A DNA stretch of 64,000 nucleotides, taken from assembly GCA_905182995.1 (NCBI GenBank), contig CAJJDP010000087.1, positions 304,829 to 368,828 on the forward strand, in the 5' to 3' direction. A program made the position numbers and the translations under genes. Below, one piece after another: positions 1 to 13,178 of this stretch; within the stretch, counting starts at the first letter, position 1, and each line of letters starts with the position of its first letter. Source of the DNA: Paramecium octaurelia. Its lineage: Eukaryota; Ciliophora; Oligohymenophorea; Peniculida; Parameciidae. Below the pieces are notes generated by a model. The model had not been told where the DNA came from, did not search any database, and worked only from the letters and a program-made list of their open reading frames with translations.

Positions 1-3000
1 TGGATGTGATAGTTGCAAATTACTTAAATCAAAAGGATCATAATGGTTAACTATTGACTGAAAAATATTCGGAGACCTACATATATTCTTTGGTTCAGAA
101 ACATTTATTTGATTATGAAGCAATTTTTACAGCATCTTAAAAATCTGTAATTGATGTCTTTGATTTTATAACTTCCCTCTTGAAAGTAAATTTACAACCA
201 TTCAAAATAGTTTACTTCGGAACCCATTGAAGATACCTTATTCATAATTGTATAAGCCATAGATTTCTTCAAAGCAATCTGCGAAGAATATCAAACCTAC
301 ACTATCAAATTTTCTGACCTTTCAAGTTATCTCTGCAAATACAATCCCAATTTGGATGAGGTAAATATCCTATTCGATTTTAATAGAAGGATGTCCCTTT
401 ACAAAACAGAACCATCACTTATCACAAATATCCTCCTTTGAAATAATTCAATAAGCCACAGAGCAGATAAGTAAGAAGCATCGATTTGGAAGCACCAACA
501 ATCCTTGGAACTTTGGGTCATTACATAAAAAGAATCAACAAAGAGAAAATATACATAGATTCCCAGAAAAACCAAAATAGTTCTATTCTAAGAATGCAAT
601 ATTAGGAGTCCGAACTCAAAATTCTAATCCTCCATCAATATAGTGATTTCATTAGCATTTACAATCCTGATTGCACATTGTAAAGTAGATTGAGACCCAA
701 GGCTTAACAACTGAGAAATATCATCCACGACTTTTATTGGTCTGAAGAACAATAACGAATAGGAATAGTGTTTAAAGATGCATGGATTTGTTTCATGGAT
801 TAGAGTGACTAATTTGAATTGGAGAAGTATTTTACAACAAAGGTCGATCAACATAGAATCTACTATGTCCAAAATAAATGGATGACCGTGGGAGTTGACT
901 CAAAGATATCAATCTGGAATTTGGAAACTGAGAATAGTTGTGTTATTTCTCATGATCAAATTAAGAATGTAGTAAATATCATTGAAATAACATATTTATA
1001 ATTAGTGTGCATAGCTTGCTAGGATAAATTGACCATGTGGGACTTGTGGGAACACAACAAACCTAAATTACTCTTCAAATTATAAGTCAATCATAGCCGA
1101 TTGAACAACATAGTATTCTTTTAAGAATATCACCTAATTATAACGTCTGGCTTTGACACTAAGGTCAATCTCTATCAATTGCATAAGAAATATAACGATG
1201 GAGATTATGTTGGCTAATTGGAGGGTCATACTGCAATAGTTACTGCAATCTAGTGCGTAGAGAAATCCCCAATTGTAATTACTACTGATGATCGCTTGAT
1301 TGTTAAATTATGGGATATCAGAATTATGAAATGCATATAATCCTTTGATTTAGAAATGAGACAATCTATCAATTACATCACCATAATGCAGAATCTATCC
1401 AGTGTATGTTTTGCTACGAATCGATTAATAGTGATGGCTTTTGAGGGTCACAATAAAAATCTCTCTTAACCTAAGCCTTTAAAGTAGAGGACTTTGCAAT
1501 TATTCCCTAAATAGGTGGAATTGGATGCTATAAAAAAATAATTGATTGTTTCAACGAATAGAGATATTCGAATTATCAATTTATCCAATGGATAAACGGA
1601 TACCATAATTAAGGCTATGATTGGTCAAACCGATGATATGATCAATCAATTTAAACGTATTATATGTCAATATTCAAAGCAATTCAATAGCATAAAAAGA
1701 TAGTACTTGGAACAACAAAGGGACTTATTAAAATATTCGATACATATTCTGGCGATCTAATAAAAGAATACTAGAATAATAGTAATAAAATTACTCATCT
1801 CTCTATTGACTATCAAAACAGAATAATATCGACATCATCACTGGATGGTTAATTGCATATCTATAAAGAGAATAATTTGAATTTTGAATCCCTAAGGAAA
1901 GCTGAAAATGTCCATAATGGCATTGATTATTGTTATGTCTCCTTGTTTCATGATTTGATTATAACAGCTGGAGTTGACATTGTGTGTTTATGGAACTTGG
2001 AATTCACTAAGCCTGTCTCCACCATCAGAACAGAATCAGCCCCAAAAGGTGTTCACATTCTAGATGGCTATCGCATCATAATCATTGGGTGTAAGACTAA
2101 TACATATTTCCTCCAATTCGACAAAAGTGAAGACTAATACTTTTATCAACAACTAGGATTCATTCCACAGAGTTGTTGTGCTTTCACTGATAAAAATGGT
2201 ACTGTTCTATTAGGATCTAGAAGAGGTATGATTTGTAAACTCTCATTTACCATCAATAAATGTCAGAAGGCATAGTTTCACCCCTTCAGATAAAACTGGG
2301 AAGACTATAACATTGGTGTCAATAATCACAAAGTAACAAGGTTTGTTGTCAATACTACTCATGAACTGAAACTGGATTCATAAATAGAGGCTCACAAAAA
2401 AAGATTATCACACATTGATTTTATCTCTTTAGAAGGTGATAATGTAATAAAGGAAGGTCAGTCAAAGGTGATAACTACATCTAAAGATGGTTTTTTAAAG
2501 ATCTTTGATTATCCATCCTTTGATTTAATGTGTGCATTGAATGTTAATCATGTTCTACCACTTAAATGGTCGATCACTATAGATGAACATGAAATTATGA
2601 AATTTAAAGTGGCTTTCGCTTTAAAAGTAATTCATTTTATCAGGTCTCAACCTAATCTAACCATTAGTCATCTAAGAATGCTTGAACCTAACTCAATATT
2701 TAAAAATTTACTTGGTCAAAAGAAATTCTTTAAATAAAACACAAATGAAAACAAAGTTCAATTGTTGTAAGACTTTTATGAACCAAGGGATTTGGTATTC
2801 CAAAAAGTTAAGGGATTCTATAAAAATGAACTATAAGGGCTTTCCTTAAAGTAAATTGAAGAAAAAAAGAAAGCTTTACTATAAGCCAAAATGTTTGAAA
2901 AGGATTATAATGAATAGAATTTCCAATCGGAATAGAAACAAAACGAAGATATAGGAAATAAAGAATTTAAAAGTTGGTAGCAGTTCCTTCATCCTAATTT

Positions 3001-3604
3001 CAGGAAAAATGGAGTGCAAGGGGAAATTGAATAGATTGAAAGATTACATATGGTTCATCAATTCGAAAAAAGATTAGATCAAGTCTTAACTAAAGAAGAT
3101 GATACAAATATTAAGCCAAATGTTTCAGGGAGAAGGTATTCAAAAACAAAACAAGAAATCTAAAACAAAAGTGCAAATAAGTCTTCAAGATTAAGATCAA
3201 CTCTTCCTTTCTTTCAATATGCTAGTGACAGAAAATTAGCATCGATTCCTGCCTCTACTGATACTTCTCAAAGATCTACTCATGTTGGATATGATACTAT
3301 GAGAGAAGAATATTCAAAAAAAAGAATCTAAAGAGTTTAATTTTTGTCATAAAATATTGGCTAATTGATCTCTGACTTGGATTAGAATAAAAAAAAGTAA
3401 GGGTTGGAAATAGGTGAAAACACCATGAGGAAGACTAGTGGACAAGTATTTAATTAGATTGTTAATAAATTGAATGAGAAACTCAGAGATTCAAAGTTTA
3501 AGAAATACTCTAGAAGTATGTGTAAACAAGATCTGGAAGGAATTTTAATCGATGCTCATCTAGATTCAATGCACTCTAAACAATCCTTAAGAAAATTGCC
3601 TTGA
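1..3604 (+). CDS. WD40-repeat protein, 5' truncated by the window edge
   Basis: The reading frame enters at base 3 and ends at TGA 3602-3604, giving about 1175 residues with TAA/TAG read as Gln. Three introns join the frames: 186-210, 361-386 and 1657-1679. The middle of the protein (roughly bases 640-2640) has repeated WD40-like units, with motifs such as KISIWNLE, KLTMWDLW, IVKLWDI, IKIFDTYSG and VCLWNLE. A further repeat-like stretch at about 2480 reads LKIFDYPSFD. WD40 propellers are protein-interaction scaffolds and no catalytic motif is visible. The C-terminal third (from about 2740) is Lys/Gln/Glu-rich, low in complexity and probably partly coiled coil. The first 200 residues contain no recognised motif. 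The cellular role cannot be told; large WD40 proteins of this type are common in cilia and vesicle traffic, but that is inference. Confidence 0.85.
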
Positions 3605-3736
3605 TTTCACAATTTATATTAATTTTAATTCATTTCTATTTGTATATGATAAATCTAAAGATTATTAAGTAAATAATACTTCATTCATCTATTATTTATT
3701 AGAAATAACACATTATTTAAATTTATTGTTATTATA

Positions 3737-5339
3737 ATGGGATAAACTTGTTCGTGTCAACAGAAAATTGATGAGGACTAATATCTTGAAGATTCTCAAC
3801 ACTAAGCCAACTAGCAGAAGCAAACTGAATTCTCTCCAAATGCAGATAAGATTGAAGGCGAAGAATAAGAATAAGAAAAAGAACAATAAACCGTTGACAT
3901 AGATCCAATACAACTGAAATCTTACGAGATTGAGGATAATTGTCCATAAGGCCTTTAACCACTTTCATTTTAAGCATAATAAGAATTCATTGATTAATTT
4001 CCAGCTATTGTGAAAAAATAACTGTAGAAACTACCGAAACTTGAAATTAAGGTCTCATTATCACCCAATTATAAAAGAATTCCTCTAATTGATACACCGT
4101 ACTCATTATATCTTAATACTTAGGTATTAATTATAAAGTGGGGATGTTTATGTAGGATAATGGGCTGAAGGAAAACCCTTTGGTTTAGGCAAAGTATATT
4201 ATCTTGATCACCAAGTTTATGAAGGCTAAGTTATTGATGGAGTTCCTGATGGAGAAGGCAGAAAAATATTCAAAGATGGGTCTTATTACAGTGGTATTAA
4301 ACAAATTATAATTCAAAAGGGCAATTTAAAATGGGAGAAATAAGCGGAAAGGGTAAGTTCACAAGATTAGATGGTTTCAAATACGAAGGGGAACTCCTAA
4401 ACGGTTTACCTGATGGCAATGGAATTGAAACATGGCCAGATGAAACCACTTATTAAGGAATGTACAAATTAGGTAAAAAACATGGAAAAGGTACTTTCAC
4501 GTGGGGTAATAGGAAAAATAAGAGTACAGGCAAATTAGAAACCTATACTGGTTAATTTAATAATGATTAATTTTATGGATTAGGAAGATATGAATGGTCT
4601 GATGGTAGGATTTATGATGGAGAGTGGGTAGATGGAAAAATGGAAGGGGAAGGCTAGTTCATATGGCCAGGTATTTAGTTGTTTAAAATCTATTTTAGAT
4701 AAGAGAAAATACACTGGACATTATTTGAAAGATTTCAAATCTGGTTATGGTGAATTAGAATGGCCTGATGGAAAAAAATTGGCAGGTTAATGGAGAATGG
4801 GTAAATTGAATGGAATTGTAACTCTCACTATCAAATGCAAAGTTAAGGAAGGATAAACTGAACCAGAACCAGACAAAATTTTTATATCAGAATGGGAAGA
4901 CGGAAAAAGAATGAGATGGGTGGATAATTTAAATCATAGTGGAATACATAGCAATATTAGTTTTATAAGAAATTTTGATGAGCATTAAGTCTAATAAAAC
5001 ACTAGTCAAATTTTACATACACAAATTAAATCCGATGATTAGTAGTCATATAAATAGAATTCAGTATTAAATAATTCTAAAAACTAACAATAGCAAACTA
5101 TTTTTTAATAAAATTCATATACCAAGTAGTAATAATAACAATAACAATAATAACAACAATAATAATAATAAAATCAAATTAAATAATCTATATAATAAAA
5201 TTATTATGAAGTAGCCAGCTACATTATTGAAGATAATTAATTTTAATAATAAAGTGAAACTAAGAAATAGCACTAATCGCAAAATATAATAGGTAAGGAG
5301 AATAATTAACAGAACTTAAAAGAAAAAACAGAAATTTGA
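3737..5339 (+). CDS. MORN-repeat protein with poly-Gln tail
   Basis: 507 residues after removing introns 4099-4123, 4294-4319 and 4671-4698. From about residue 130 there are roughly nine MORN units of the form Y.G.W/F..G...G.G, for example VYVGQWAEGKPFGLG and YEGELLNGLPDGNG. MORN repeats bind lipids or proteins and in protists often sit in cortical and ciliary structures. The N-terminal 115 residues are Gln/Glu-rich and disordered. The start MGQTCSC carries a Gly2 and nearby cysteines, so lipid anchoring is possible but unproven. The tail holds a run of 15 glutamines at 5127-5171 encoded mostly by TAA/TAG. Stop is TGA 5337-5339. The repeat family is clear; the function is inferred. Confidence 0.88.
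5127..5171 (+). repeat. TAA/CAA trinucleotide repeat encoding poly-Gln
   Basis: Fifteen consecutive glutamine codons inside the MORN gene. Only four are CAA; the rest are TAA or TAG. A standard-code reader would see a wall of stops. Confidence 0.9.
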
Positions 5340-5533
5340 TAATAATTTATATTTATATTAAGTATATACTTAACTATTCTGCATATTTTGTAAATGATTA
5401 TGAAAAGTAGTTATTCTTATTGCTATGGATTATCTATAAAATATAAGAATAATTATATTTGTTTGGTTTTATAAATTAGATCTCATTAAGATTATTGAAA
5501 TTTTTATGAATAATATATAAATTCTTTAAATAA

Positions 5534-6619
5534 TCAAGAAATGCTGTAAGTTTTTAATTTTTTAGTTGGTTTTTTAAGTGTTTTCTTTGAATCACTATTC
5601 GCTTAAGTTCTCATTCTAATGTTTCTTTTAAATGGCAATAATGAATTGGATCTTTCATCATATTATTTTGAATAAAACTACTATACAAAAGATTTCATCA
5701 CATCTTCTTCAATTAAATTTATCTCTTAAGTTTATGCATTAGTAGGAGTAAATAGATATTATGTTGAATTAAATTCTTCAGCCAAATCAATTTTTTAATG
5801 ATTCAATTTTAATAACGAAAGTACTTCAGGTTTCTGTTTGATTTTTTCTAAATCTTCTCCTAATGGAGCTTATTATTATAGGGCCATAATAAAATTAGCC
5901 TCCTTTTCAATATTACTTAAGGTTCCCATCCTTCTAAAAGTTCTAGCAGTGTTTACTTTGTGAGTGTTCTCTGATTTTAATTTAATGTCCTCTTTGACAA
6001 TGGGATCGAAATTAATATGCATCAAATCTTATTTTGATCCTTGTCTACTGAAATAATCCACAAGAGCATAAAATTTCATGTCACCAAACTCGAAGTATTT
6101 CTTAGGTATTTATTAACTCTCTCTTAGTTCTTATGAAATTTTTTTTACTCTTTCTAAATAACTTTTGCTAAAAACATCTAATTTTGGAGGTCTTAAAGAG
6201 TCAGCATACTTTTTGACAGCCATCATTTTTTAGAGTAACACAGCATTTTTCTTTTTTTCATATTCATTATACTGTTTAAGGATGGCCATTTCAGCAGGTG
6301 TAAATTTTTCTTTTAAATCTGTATCAATAAAAACAGTTACCTGCTGATTCCTTATAACCAACACCCAATTCATATTTCATAAGGAAACCATGCTACCAAC
6401 CTTTCTCGCCTAATAGTCTGTCTGGCATTATTTTCAATATTTTGTGTCCAGGTGGTCCAATAAAGGATTATGTTTAATCGATCTAATTTAATGTGACCCT
6501 ACTTTACAGAATTGTTTTCGACAAAATTTTCGAGCAGAGTTCTTCTCACAACCTTCCTCACGTAATTTAAGATACATCATTGCATTGCTGTTATAAGATG
6601 TATGAATTCGAGTACACAT
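5534..6619 (-). CDS. Unidentified protein, 347 aa
   Basis: Minus-strand gene from ATG at 6619 to TGA at 5534-5536, with introns 6483-6502 (20 nt) and 6319-6340 (22 nt). The N-terminus contains several cysteines (REEGCEKNSARKFC) followed by a glycine-rich stretch GPPGHK and LLGEKGW. The rest is hydrophilic and Lys/Glu-rich, with motifs such as FTPAEMAILKQYNEYEKKK and RPPKLDVF. There is no signal peptide or membrane segment. I do not recognise the family; a mitochondrial ribosomal or other organellar protein is one possibility suggested only by the basic N-terminus. The gene is tail-to-tail with the MORN gene (stops 5339 and 5534). Confidence 0.65.
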
Positions 6620-7082
6620 AGAAAATATATTAATGATTTTATGTAAATATCTTCATTAAGAGAAACAACAATAATGATGAGAAATATACATATACGAATT
6701 GATTATGATATAAAGCCCTGTTAGAGCAATTATACTATAACATAATTTATATTTTTCACAATAATTTAATAAATATAAAAGTCTTTTAACAAACAAATAC
6801 AAATAAATTTAACTATTGTGTTATCCAAAATTCCTTAACTTTTTTTTTCTCATGATTACAATAAAATTATTGCATAATCTATTAACTACTTATTTAGATT
6901 ATTATAGGATACTTGAGAGATATAATATTATATCAAATTTCACTTCATAATATCAAGATTATAAGTTGATATCCTATTTAAAAGGGAGTTTATGTAATTT
7001 TCCTCTATTAGTATAAATCTATTTAGGAATAAAATTTAATTATGATAATTTTATTTATAATTAATCTTTAAAATTAAAATAT
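6620..7082. other. Intergenic, no gene seen
   Basis: About 460 bp of AT-rich DNA between two divergent genes. I see no extended open frame, RNA gene or repeat. Confidence 0.6.
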
Positions 7083-8257
7083 ATGCCACCCAAAAAGGAG
7101 GAGAGAAAACCGTTGGAGCCCATTTTCCAAGAAATCCCATTGTTTTATGAATACATTGATTATTCAAATGAGTAGATGGAGTAATTAAATGAGTATTTGA
7201 ATTACTTCAAACCAGAATTGGGTGCTATGATGAAAAATAACATTTTTGATAATATGGAACTACTATGTCAAACCATAAGGATAGCTATACATCCTTCATT
7301 TATTAAACCAAATTAAATCATTGATTTGAACGATTTTGATGAAAACACAAAATTTAGAAACCCTGAAGAATTCGATGGAGATTTAATACCCTAAATGATT
7401 TAAATACATTCTGTAATTTTGATATTTTATTATAACATAGATAAAAATCGATCTTTACACATTAAAATTATTGGATTATTGTGCTGGTATAAGCGGATTG
7501 ACAACAATCAAATTATCAAATAACGGTTTGACGTCTCGATAATATCAATATCTAGCAGCAATAATAAACAATCCTGAAAACAAAATAAAAAAGCTGTTTA
7601 TCGATTGGTAGGAAGTTGATGAAAGCTTTTTGTAACAAGTGTAATAAATCGAGTTTTTAACATTAAGAACTTGTTAACTAAGTATAACTTAGATCTTAGC
7701 ATTTAGCAAATAAGCAAATATAATCTTTAACTTTGGATGTCTAGAATCTGAAATGCTTAGATCTTTATGATAATAGATTATCAAGAGAAGCCTTAAATTT
7801 GATAGGAAAAATGTTAGGTTAAAATAGTTCATTGGAATTTCTTGGTCTAGCTAAAAATGGAATTCAATCTTTCGATGATTTAGAAGGAATAACTGAGAAC
7901 ATTGGTAGATTTCAAATGAGTCAAGAAGAATAAGAGGAGTATAAGGCTAAAGAAAAGGAGAGGGATGCAATAATTGAAAGAAATAAGAAAGTGAAGAAAA
8001 AGGGAACAGAAGAATTGGTGCCATTCTTAGAACCAATCCAAAAAATAGATAACAACTGGTATCTTGTAAAGAATTCAAAATTGTGGTTGATAAACCTATC
8101 GATGAATTAGATTGATGATTAATCCAGAGATGCGATTGAAAAGTTCTTATTATAAACAGACGAAAACTTCTAATTAGTCTTGATGAATAATAGATTTGAT
8201 AATCAGAAGGCTTTGCAGAAAAGCAAAAAGAAGTTTGGAAAGAAATTAGTATTATGA
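7083..8257 (+). CDS. Leucine-rich-repeat protein (ribonuclease-inhibitor type)
   Basis: 373 residues; ATG 7083, introns 7413-7440 and 7682-7706, TGA 8255-8257. LRR units are evident, for example GLTTIKLSNNGLTS, NLKCLDLYDNRLS and LEFLGLAKNGI. After them comes a charged Lys/Glu segment and a last LRR-like unit (LWLINLSMNQIDDQ). The N-terminus is proline- and charge-rich (MPPKKEERKPLEP). LRR arrays serve protein binding; similar short LRR proteins occur in axonemes, but there is no direct evidence for that here. The gene ends 19 bp before the start of the next gene on the same strand. Confidence 0.82.
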
Positions 8258-8276
8258 TTATATTTATTTTAACTCA

Positions 8277-9586
8277 ATGAAATCAACAAAAGCAAGACAA
8301 GTTACAAATACATCTCAAATTGAAACTACATTGAACAATTAGAGTATTTCTTCTCGTAAGGTTCCGAAATTGCCCTACTTGTACATAAAACACAATCAAG
8401 TTCTATCTACATCTCGAAAACTCTTGATAGAAGAGAATTCTGTTCTTATTCAGCTAAATGTATAGAAAAAAGAGCTGCTAAAACTGATTTATGATCGGTA
8501 ATTGGATGAAGCTATAGATAGTAAGTAATTCTTACAATAGTGTAGTAACAAGAAAATTAGTTTAGTAATGTATTGCCTATGATCTGAATATATTTGGAAA
8601 GTCACTTCACATCCTGGCGGACATGTATGTATCCAATAGGGAATTTGCTAATGGATTGTACATTTACAACGTGCTTAGAGTTTTGGCGGACGTTTAGAAC
8701 AATTAAGCACTTAAAATTGAAGCTCTGATTCAGATGGGAGATCTATGCAAACTATAATAATAGTATCAACTCAGCAAGATATTTCTGAAGAAAGCTCTTT
8801 AGTATGTTTGGTATTTGAATGATACTGAAAACGAAGCAACAATTTATGATTATTTTGGGGTTCTTTATTATGTTTAAGGAGAATTAAGATTGGCAAAAGA
8901 ATACCATGACAGAGCTATGAATTTTATTAAAGAATCCAGTGACAGTGCAGCACGTAAACATGGAATAGAATATGTGAAGACCTACATTAAAAGAATTAAT
9001 TATTAATCTCAAGTCATGAATAATATGGTATTGTCTAAATTAGGATTGATCTAAGGCAATGAAACAGAAATTAAATTAAATACACTTTTGGATTTCAATA
9101 TTTTGACAGAATAAATTTTGTAAGATTACGAATTTCAAGTTGAAATGTCAACACCAAATAGACCACAAAGATGTATAACTAAGAATGGAGTATTACAAAA
9201 TGATGTTGATATGTTTGAAAATGTAAAAGAATTGCATGAACGATAAAAAAAAAGAAAGTTTTTTGAAAAAAAAATACCAGTAATGCATCTAACTCGATCA
9301 GTTTTTAAATAAACTATTGAAGAACAACTTGAATAACGAATGAAAACGGATAAATAAAAAAATGTATCAATATTCATTTCATTAGTCCGTTGAAGAATAT
9401 AAGAAGTAGTTATAAAAATTTCATACTTATAAAAACTTTCCAGAAAAATTAGAAAAAGTCAATATTAATCATTTGTCTCCAAACAGAAATCTTATTGGTT
9501 TTAAATATAGTTTCAAACCTATGCGTCACTCATTACTTGACTTATTTGGTGAGATTGAATAATATATGTATTTACATTCATCCTGA
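8277..9586 (+). CDS. TPR-like helical repeat protein
   Basis: 420 residues; ATG 8277, introns 8521-8545 and 9364-9385, TGA 9584-9586. The central part consists of 34-residue-like helical pairs, such as LADMYVSNREFANGLYIY, ALIQMGDLCKLQQQYQLSKI and FGVLYYVQGELRLAKEYHDRA, which is the tetratricopeptide pattern (A/G at 8, A at 20, Y/L spacing). TPR proteins are adaptor scaffolds. The C-terminal 150 residues are charged and repeat-free. The first intron lies between two GTAAG-like donors and only the 25-nt choice keeps the frame. Confidence 0.8.
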
Positions 9587-9795
9587 TTTTCTGATTTTCT
9601 TCATTAATACACTAAATAATTATTTTTATTTTTTCCAAATGTGAGATATAAATTAAGCTAACTCATTCTATTCCTATATAATATCATCTAATCTATGGGA
9701 ATTCTCATTTATTCATTGATTTAATTACATTTTGAATAAGGATGTAATCTAGAAAATGAATGAATGTCTATTATATTAAATATTTAATTTTGGAT

Positions 9796-10512
9796 ATGAG
9801 AAGATTAATTGTCAACCAAACAAGAAGTAAGACAGTTGCAGCTCGTCCAAGTGCTAATTTAGATAGGATCAATAAATGGTTGTAAACTCTTTCAGCTAAA
9901 GCCAATACTTTAGAGAGCAGATTTTACACATCATAATTAAGTTCCTTGTTTAATTTCTATTCTAAACCAAGCACAGGTGCAGCCTAAGTAATAGCTTTAT
10001 AAAATGGTAGGAAATTGATTGGAATTACTGGAAAGAATAAATTACAACAGAAGGATTGGTTGATAAGGTATAAAAGGGTCACGAGACTCTCCTTAATAAA
10101 GAATTTGATGTTGAACGTATTTGTCATCAAGTTGTTTCCAGTTAAAGCAAAGAATTAGAAGACTTAGAAAATGAGCTCACTTTCCATAGTGCTGTTTGGA
10201 GCAATTACTATTTGGATTAGCATTTGGCATTACTCGATTTAGAGTAATATGGAGACAGAAACGATTACGTCAGTACACTATTTAAATTTATGCATAGTTC
10301 ATGAGGATTACGATTTCTATCCTGGATTAGAAGCAGATTTAGAAGAATTAACAGAAACTCATAATTGGATTCCAGGATCAAAGGATGACATCAACTTGAA
10401 AGGTTACATGGTTTCTCAATTCCAATGGGGAAAGAAGATCATTTCATTTTACAGACATCCTTGTGATGACTTCAAAGCTGCAAGAGGTACCAAAAATATC
10501 TTGGGTAGATGA
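9796..10512 (+). CDS. Small putative single-pass membrane protein, 238 aa
   Basis: One uninterrupted frame from ATG 9796 to TGA 10510-10512. The first 110 residues are strongly basic and rich in Arg/Lys/Ser with no acidic run, as in mitochondrial targeting sequences. A hydrophobic stretch (SSLSIVLFGAITIWISIW) around residues 132-149 could span a membrane. The C-terminal 85 residues are soluble and acidic, with aromatic residues (DYDFYPGLEADLEEL). A mitochondrial inner-membrane subunit would fit this build, but I recognise no family. Confidence 0.7.
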
Positions 10513-10941
10513 GATTTATACATGCAAAATATTATAAAACAATATAATATGCTTAATACAAAATATTCATTATTTATCTAATTATGATATAAAGATTTTA
10601 GTATTAGCATGTATGTGATAAGATTAATTATAAAATTAATTGTACTAGTATAATATGATATAGCGAGAAATTCAAAAATTAAGAATGTTTTTTTATTTTG
10701 ATAGTTAGATTTAAGATATTTCAATAATATATATTTTCTGTTAATATAGAAACTTTATTTTATATTAAATAACAAATATATAATAATCTCTTAGAAATGT
10801 AGTTTATAATATTATATACCATAAATTTGATGATATTTAATACTATCTTCAAAACAGGTGTGATTTAGATTACTACTTCTTTGTTAGTATTGTAAACTCT
10901 ATGAAATTCTTCAAAAATTATTATAAATTGAATTAATTATG
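10513..10941. other. Intergenic between convergent genes
   Basis: About 430 bp, very AT-rich; nothing recognisable apart from short A/T runs. Confidence 0.6.
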
Positions 10942-11700
10942 TCATTTTTCCTGTTTATCATACTCAATTGGATAGTCGTCATCTTAACAAATGTAGACTT
11001 AGATTTCATTATTTTAACACCGCACTTTTGAACTATTTAAATAGACTTAGTAAGGAAATTCAGGATTGTCATCTAAGACTGTTTCTACTAATGTGCCTTT
11101 AGGAGCAGTTATAATAAATAATGTTTCACCTTTATGCTCTATTTACTGGGTTTATAAGAGCTCTTTAAAATCTTCTTGTGTTAGATAAGTGTACTTTGCA
11201 ATATCAGGATCTGTCTAAATTTTCTCTTGTAAATTTTTTTACAAGTGTTCAATATAAAAGTCATATGTTTTTTCTTCATTTTATAGTTATTCTAGTTCTT
11301 CTTTAATCTATTAGAGTTCTTTCTCCAAATGTGGATCATCTGTGGCACCAACCCATTTAATTTTGTTTTTTGAGATTTTTTCAATGAAGCCTATACCTTC
11401 CAAGACATTTGTAATGTCATACATTCTTCTCTTCTACACACCCAAGACATTGACAGCCATGTTCAAATCAATTGTGAGATCATTTGAATTTTGGATGAGT
11501 TCGACAAATTTTTTTGTTAAGACAGACAAAGAATTATCATGTCTTGTTTTTAGCTTTCCACTGCTTTTTAATTCATCGTCATTCGATTCATTGAAGGAAT
11601 TCTCATCATTGGAGTACTCTTCTTATAAATTTTTTTTTTCCGACTCCAATTTAATTTGTTTTCGCTTCATATTCATGCAATTATTAATTTTTTTTCGCAT
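10942..11700 (-). CDS. E2F: E2F-family transcription factor
   Basis: 252 residues, no intron; ATG 11700-11698, TGA 10944-10942. Residues about 57-118 are an E2F winged-helix DNA-binding domain: [10 protein letters not shown], then [19 protein letters not shown] and [19 protein letters not shown]. The [12 protein letters not shown] recognition helix (91-102) is diagnostic. A leucine-zipper-like Glu/Leu/Gln coiled coil and a marked-box-like region follow ([14 protein letters not shown]). E2F proteins normally dimerise with DP and drive S-phase genes through TTTSSCGC-type sites. The conserved arginines of the recognition helix are present. The start could lie slightly upstream, but no other in-frame ATG is visible. 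Confidence 0.92.
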
Positions 11701-12270
11701 TATAAAGAACTCTCGATTTACCTTCACACAGATGTGGATTGAAGAGTGTTAGTGAATTTCGAATCACAAAAGAAATAATATTCTTTGTCCAAAATAAACG
11801 TATCTATAAATTCGCTAATCTCGAGACAACTAAATTAAAAAATAATAATCTAGAGTATAAATATTTCCTAAAAAAAATAATTTCAATAATGTTGAATTTA
11901 TGAAAATTTAGACATGGAGACATTCTTGACATTTTTCCTAAATTTATTAGTCATTGAACTCATGAGCCAATTATTCTTAAAAACTATTCTTGGTAATTAA
12001 AATTATTTACTAAAAAAAATTAACAAAAATTTTAGAAAAGTAGCAATAATTATAATATAATATAATTTCTTCGTATTACTCGCGTTTGGTATAGGTGCGT
12101 TTCTATTTATTTTAAAGGACTTTTCTTTTAAGAGTTCAAATTTAAGTCAACAAAAACTCCTCTCATTAACAAAAATACCAGTTTTTTTAATTGTTAGAAA
12201 CTTCTGGATGAGTTATCAATAATATTGATCTACTCAAATTTTATTTCATTTTAATTGTCTTATAATAGAG
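11701..12270. other. Intergenic, divergent promoter region
   Basis: 570 bp between the E2F start and the next plus-strand start; AT-rich, no gene or repeat seen. It presumably holds both promoters. Confidence 0.55.
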
Positions 12271-12984
12271 ATGCAGACGTCTGATGCTCAATTTGAATTA
12301 ATTTACCAGAACCTCTGTAAGGATGATAGGTTTTGCTTTGATTTAAGAATGCAATTCGAGAAACTTTTAAAAGCAGAGCAAGAGAGATATCGTGCTTACA
12401 GTGATTTCGCAAACTTTCTGAGTGGACTTGCTAAGGAACCTTTTTAAGAATCAATATCTATAATTGAAATGCTGGAAGAACTTGCAAAGGGCATATAAGA
12501 AGTGAATTTAAAATATATGGGGAATTACAACGATGACTAGGATAAAGGACTGATTAAGTTGTTGAAATCCAAAATAATACCCAGTTTGGTAGATGGACAG
12601 AGATCTGTTGAAGTTTAGAAGAAGGCATTAAACGAATACAAAGAGAAAGCCTTAAGATTAAAGAAATTGGAGTAAAGGAAGGAAGAGTATATGATGAAGA
12701 ATGACGATAAGTTGCTCAACATAGAGAAGCAGGTATAGGAAGCTAGGAGAGAGAAACTGGAGAAGGGATAAACATTTAACTTCACGTATTAAAACTACGT
12801 CGAAGATAAAAACGATGAATTAAAGGGCCTATTCAAGCACTTCTTCAATAGGCTTCTGGTGATATCTACGGCAGGACTCCAGCATTACTCATTGGCCATC
12901 AATAAGGTTCACACAACAAATGAAATTAAGGAAATTGAATTTTAATTGGGAGAATTGGGTATAATAAAGAGGAAAAAAAAATGA
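12271..12984 (+). CDS. Helical protein, possibly BAR-domain (CIBAR/FAM92-like)
   Basis: 237 residues in one frame, ATG 12271 to TGA 12982-12984. It is almost entirely alpha-helical and charged, with a coiled-coil centre (KEKALRLKKLEQRKEEYMM, then VQEARREKLEKG) and a later aromatic/hydrophobic helix (LKGLFKHFFNRLLVIST). Length and helix layout resemble BAR proteins of the CIBAR/FAM92 type, which bend membranes near basal bodies. The match is by overall pattern only and would need a profile search. A plain coiled-coil protein is the alternative. Confidence 0.65.
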
Positions 12985-13178
12985 TTTTTGGATTTATGAT
13001 TTATCTAAAACATAATAAATTTTATAGGCTTCTTTTTAAAAGAGTGTAAGTTAAATCTTAATTATAAGAGATTCTTTGTTTGAAAATACTGAATTTGAGA
13101 GGGTGCAGAAAATTGAGATAATTTGATAACAAGAATATTAATTCTTTTATTTAATGAAAAAATTAATAAAAATTCTAA

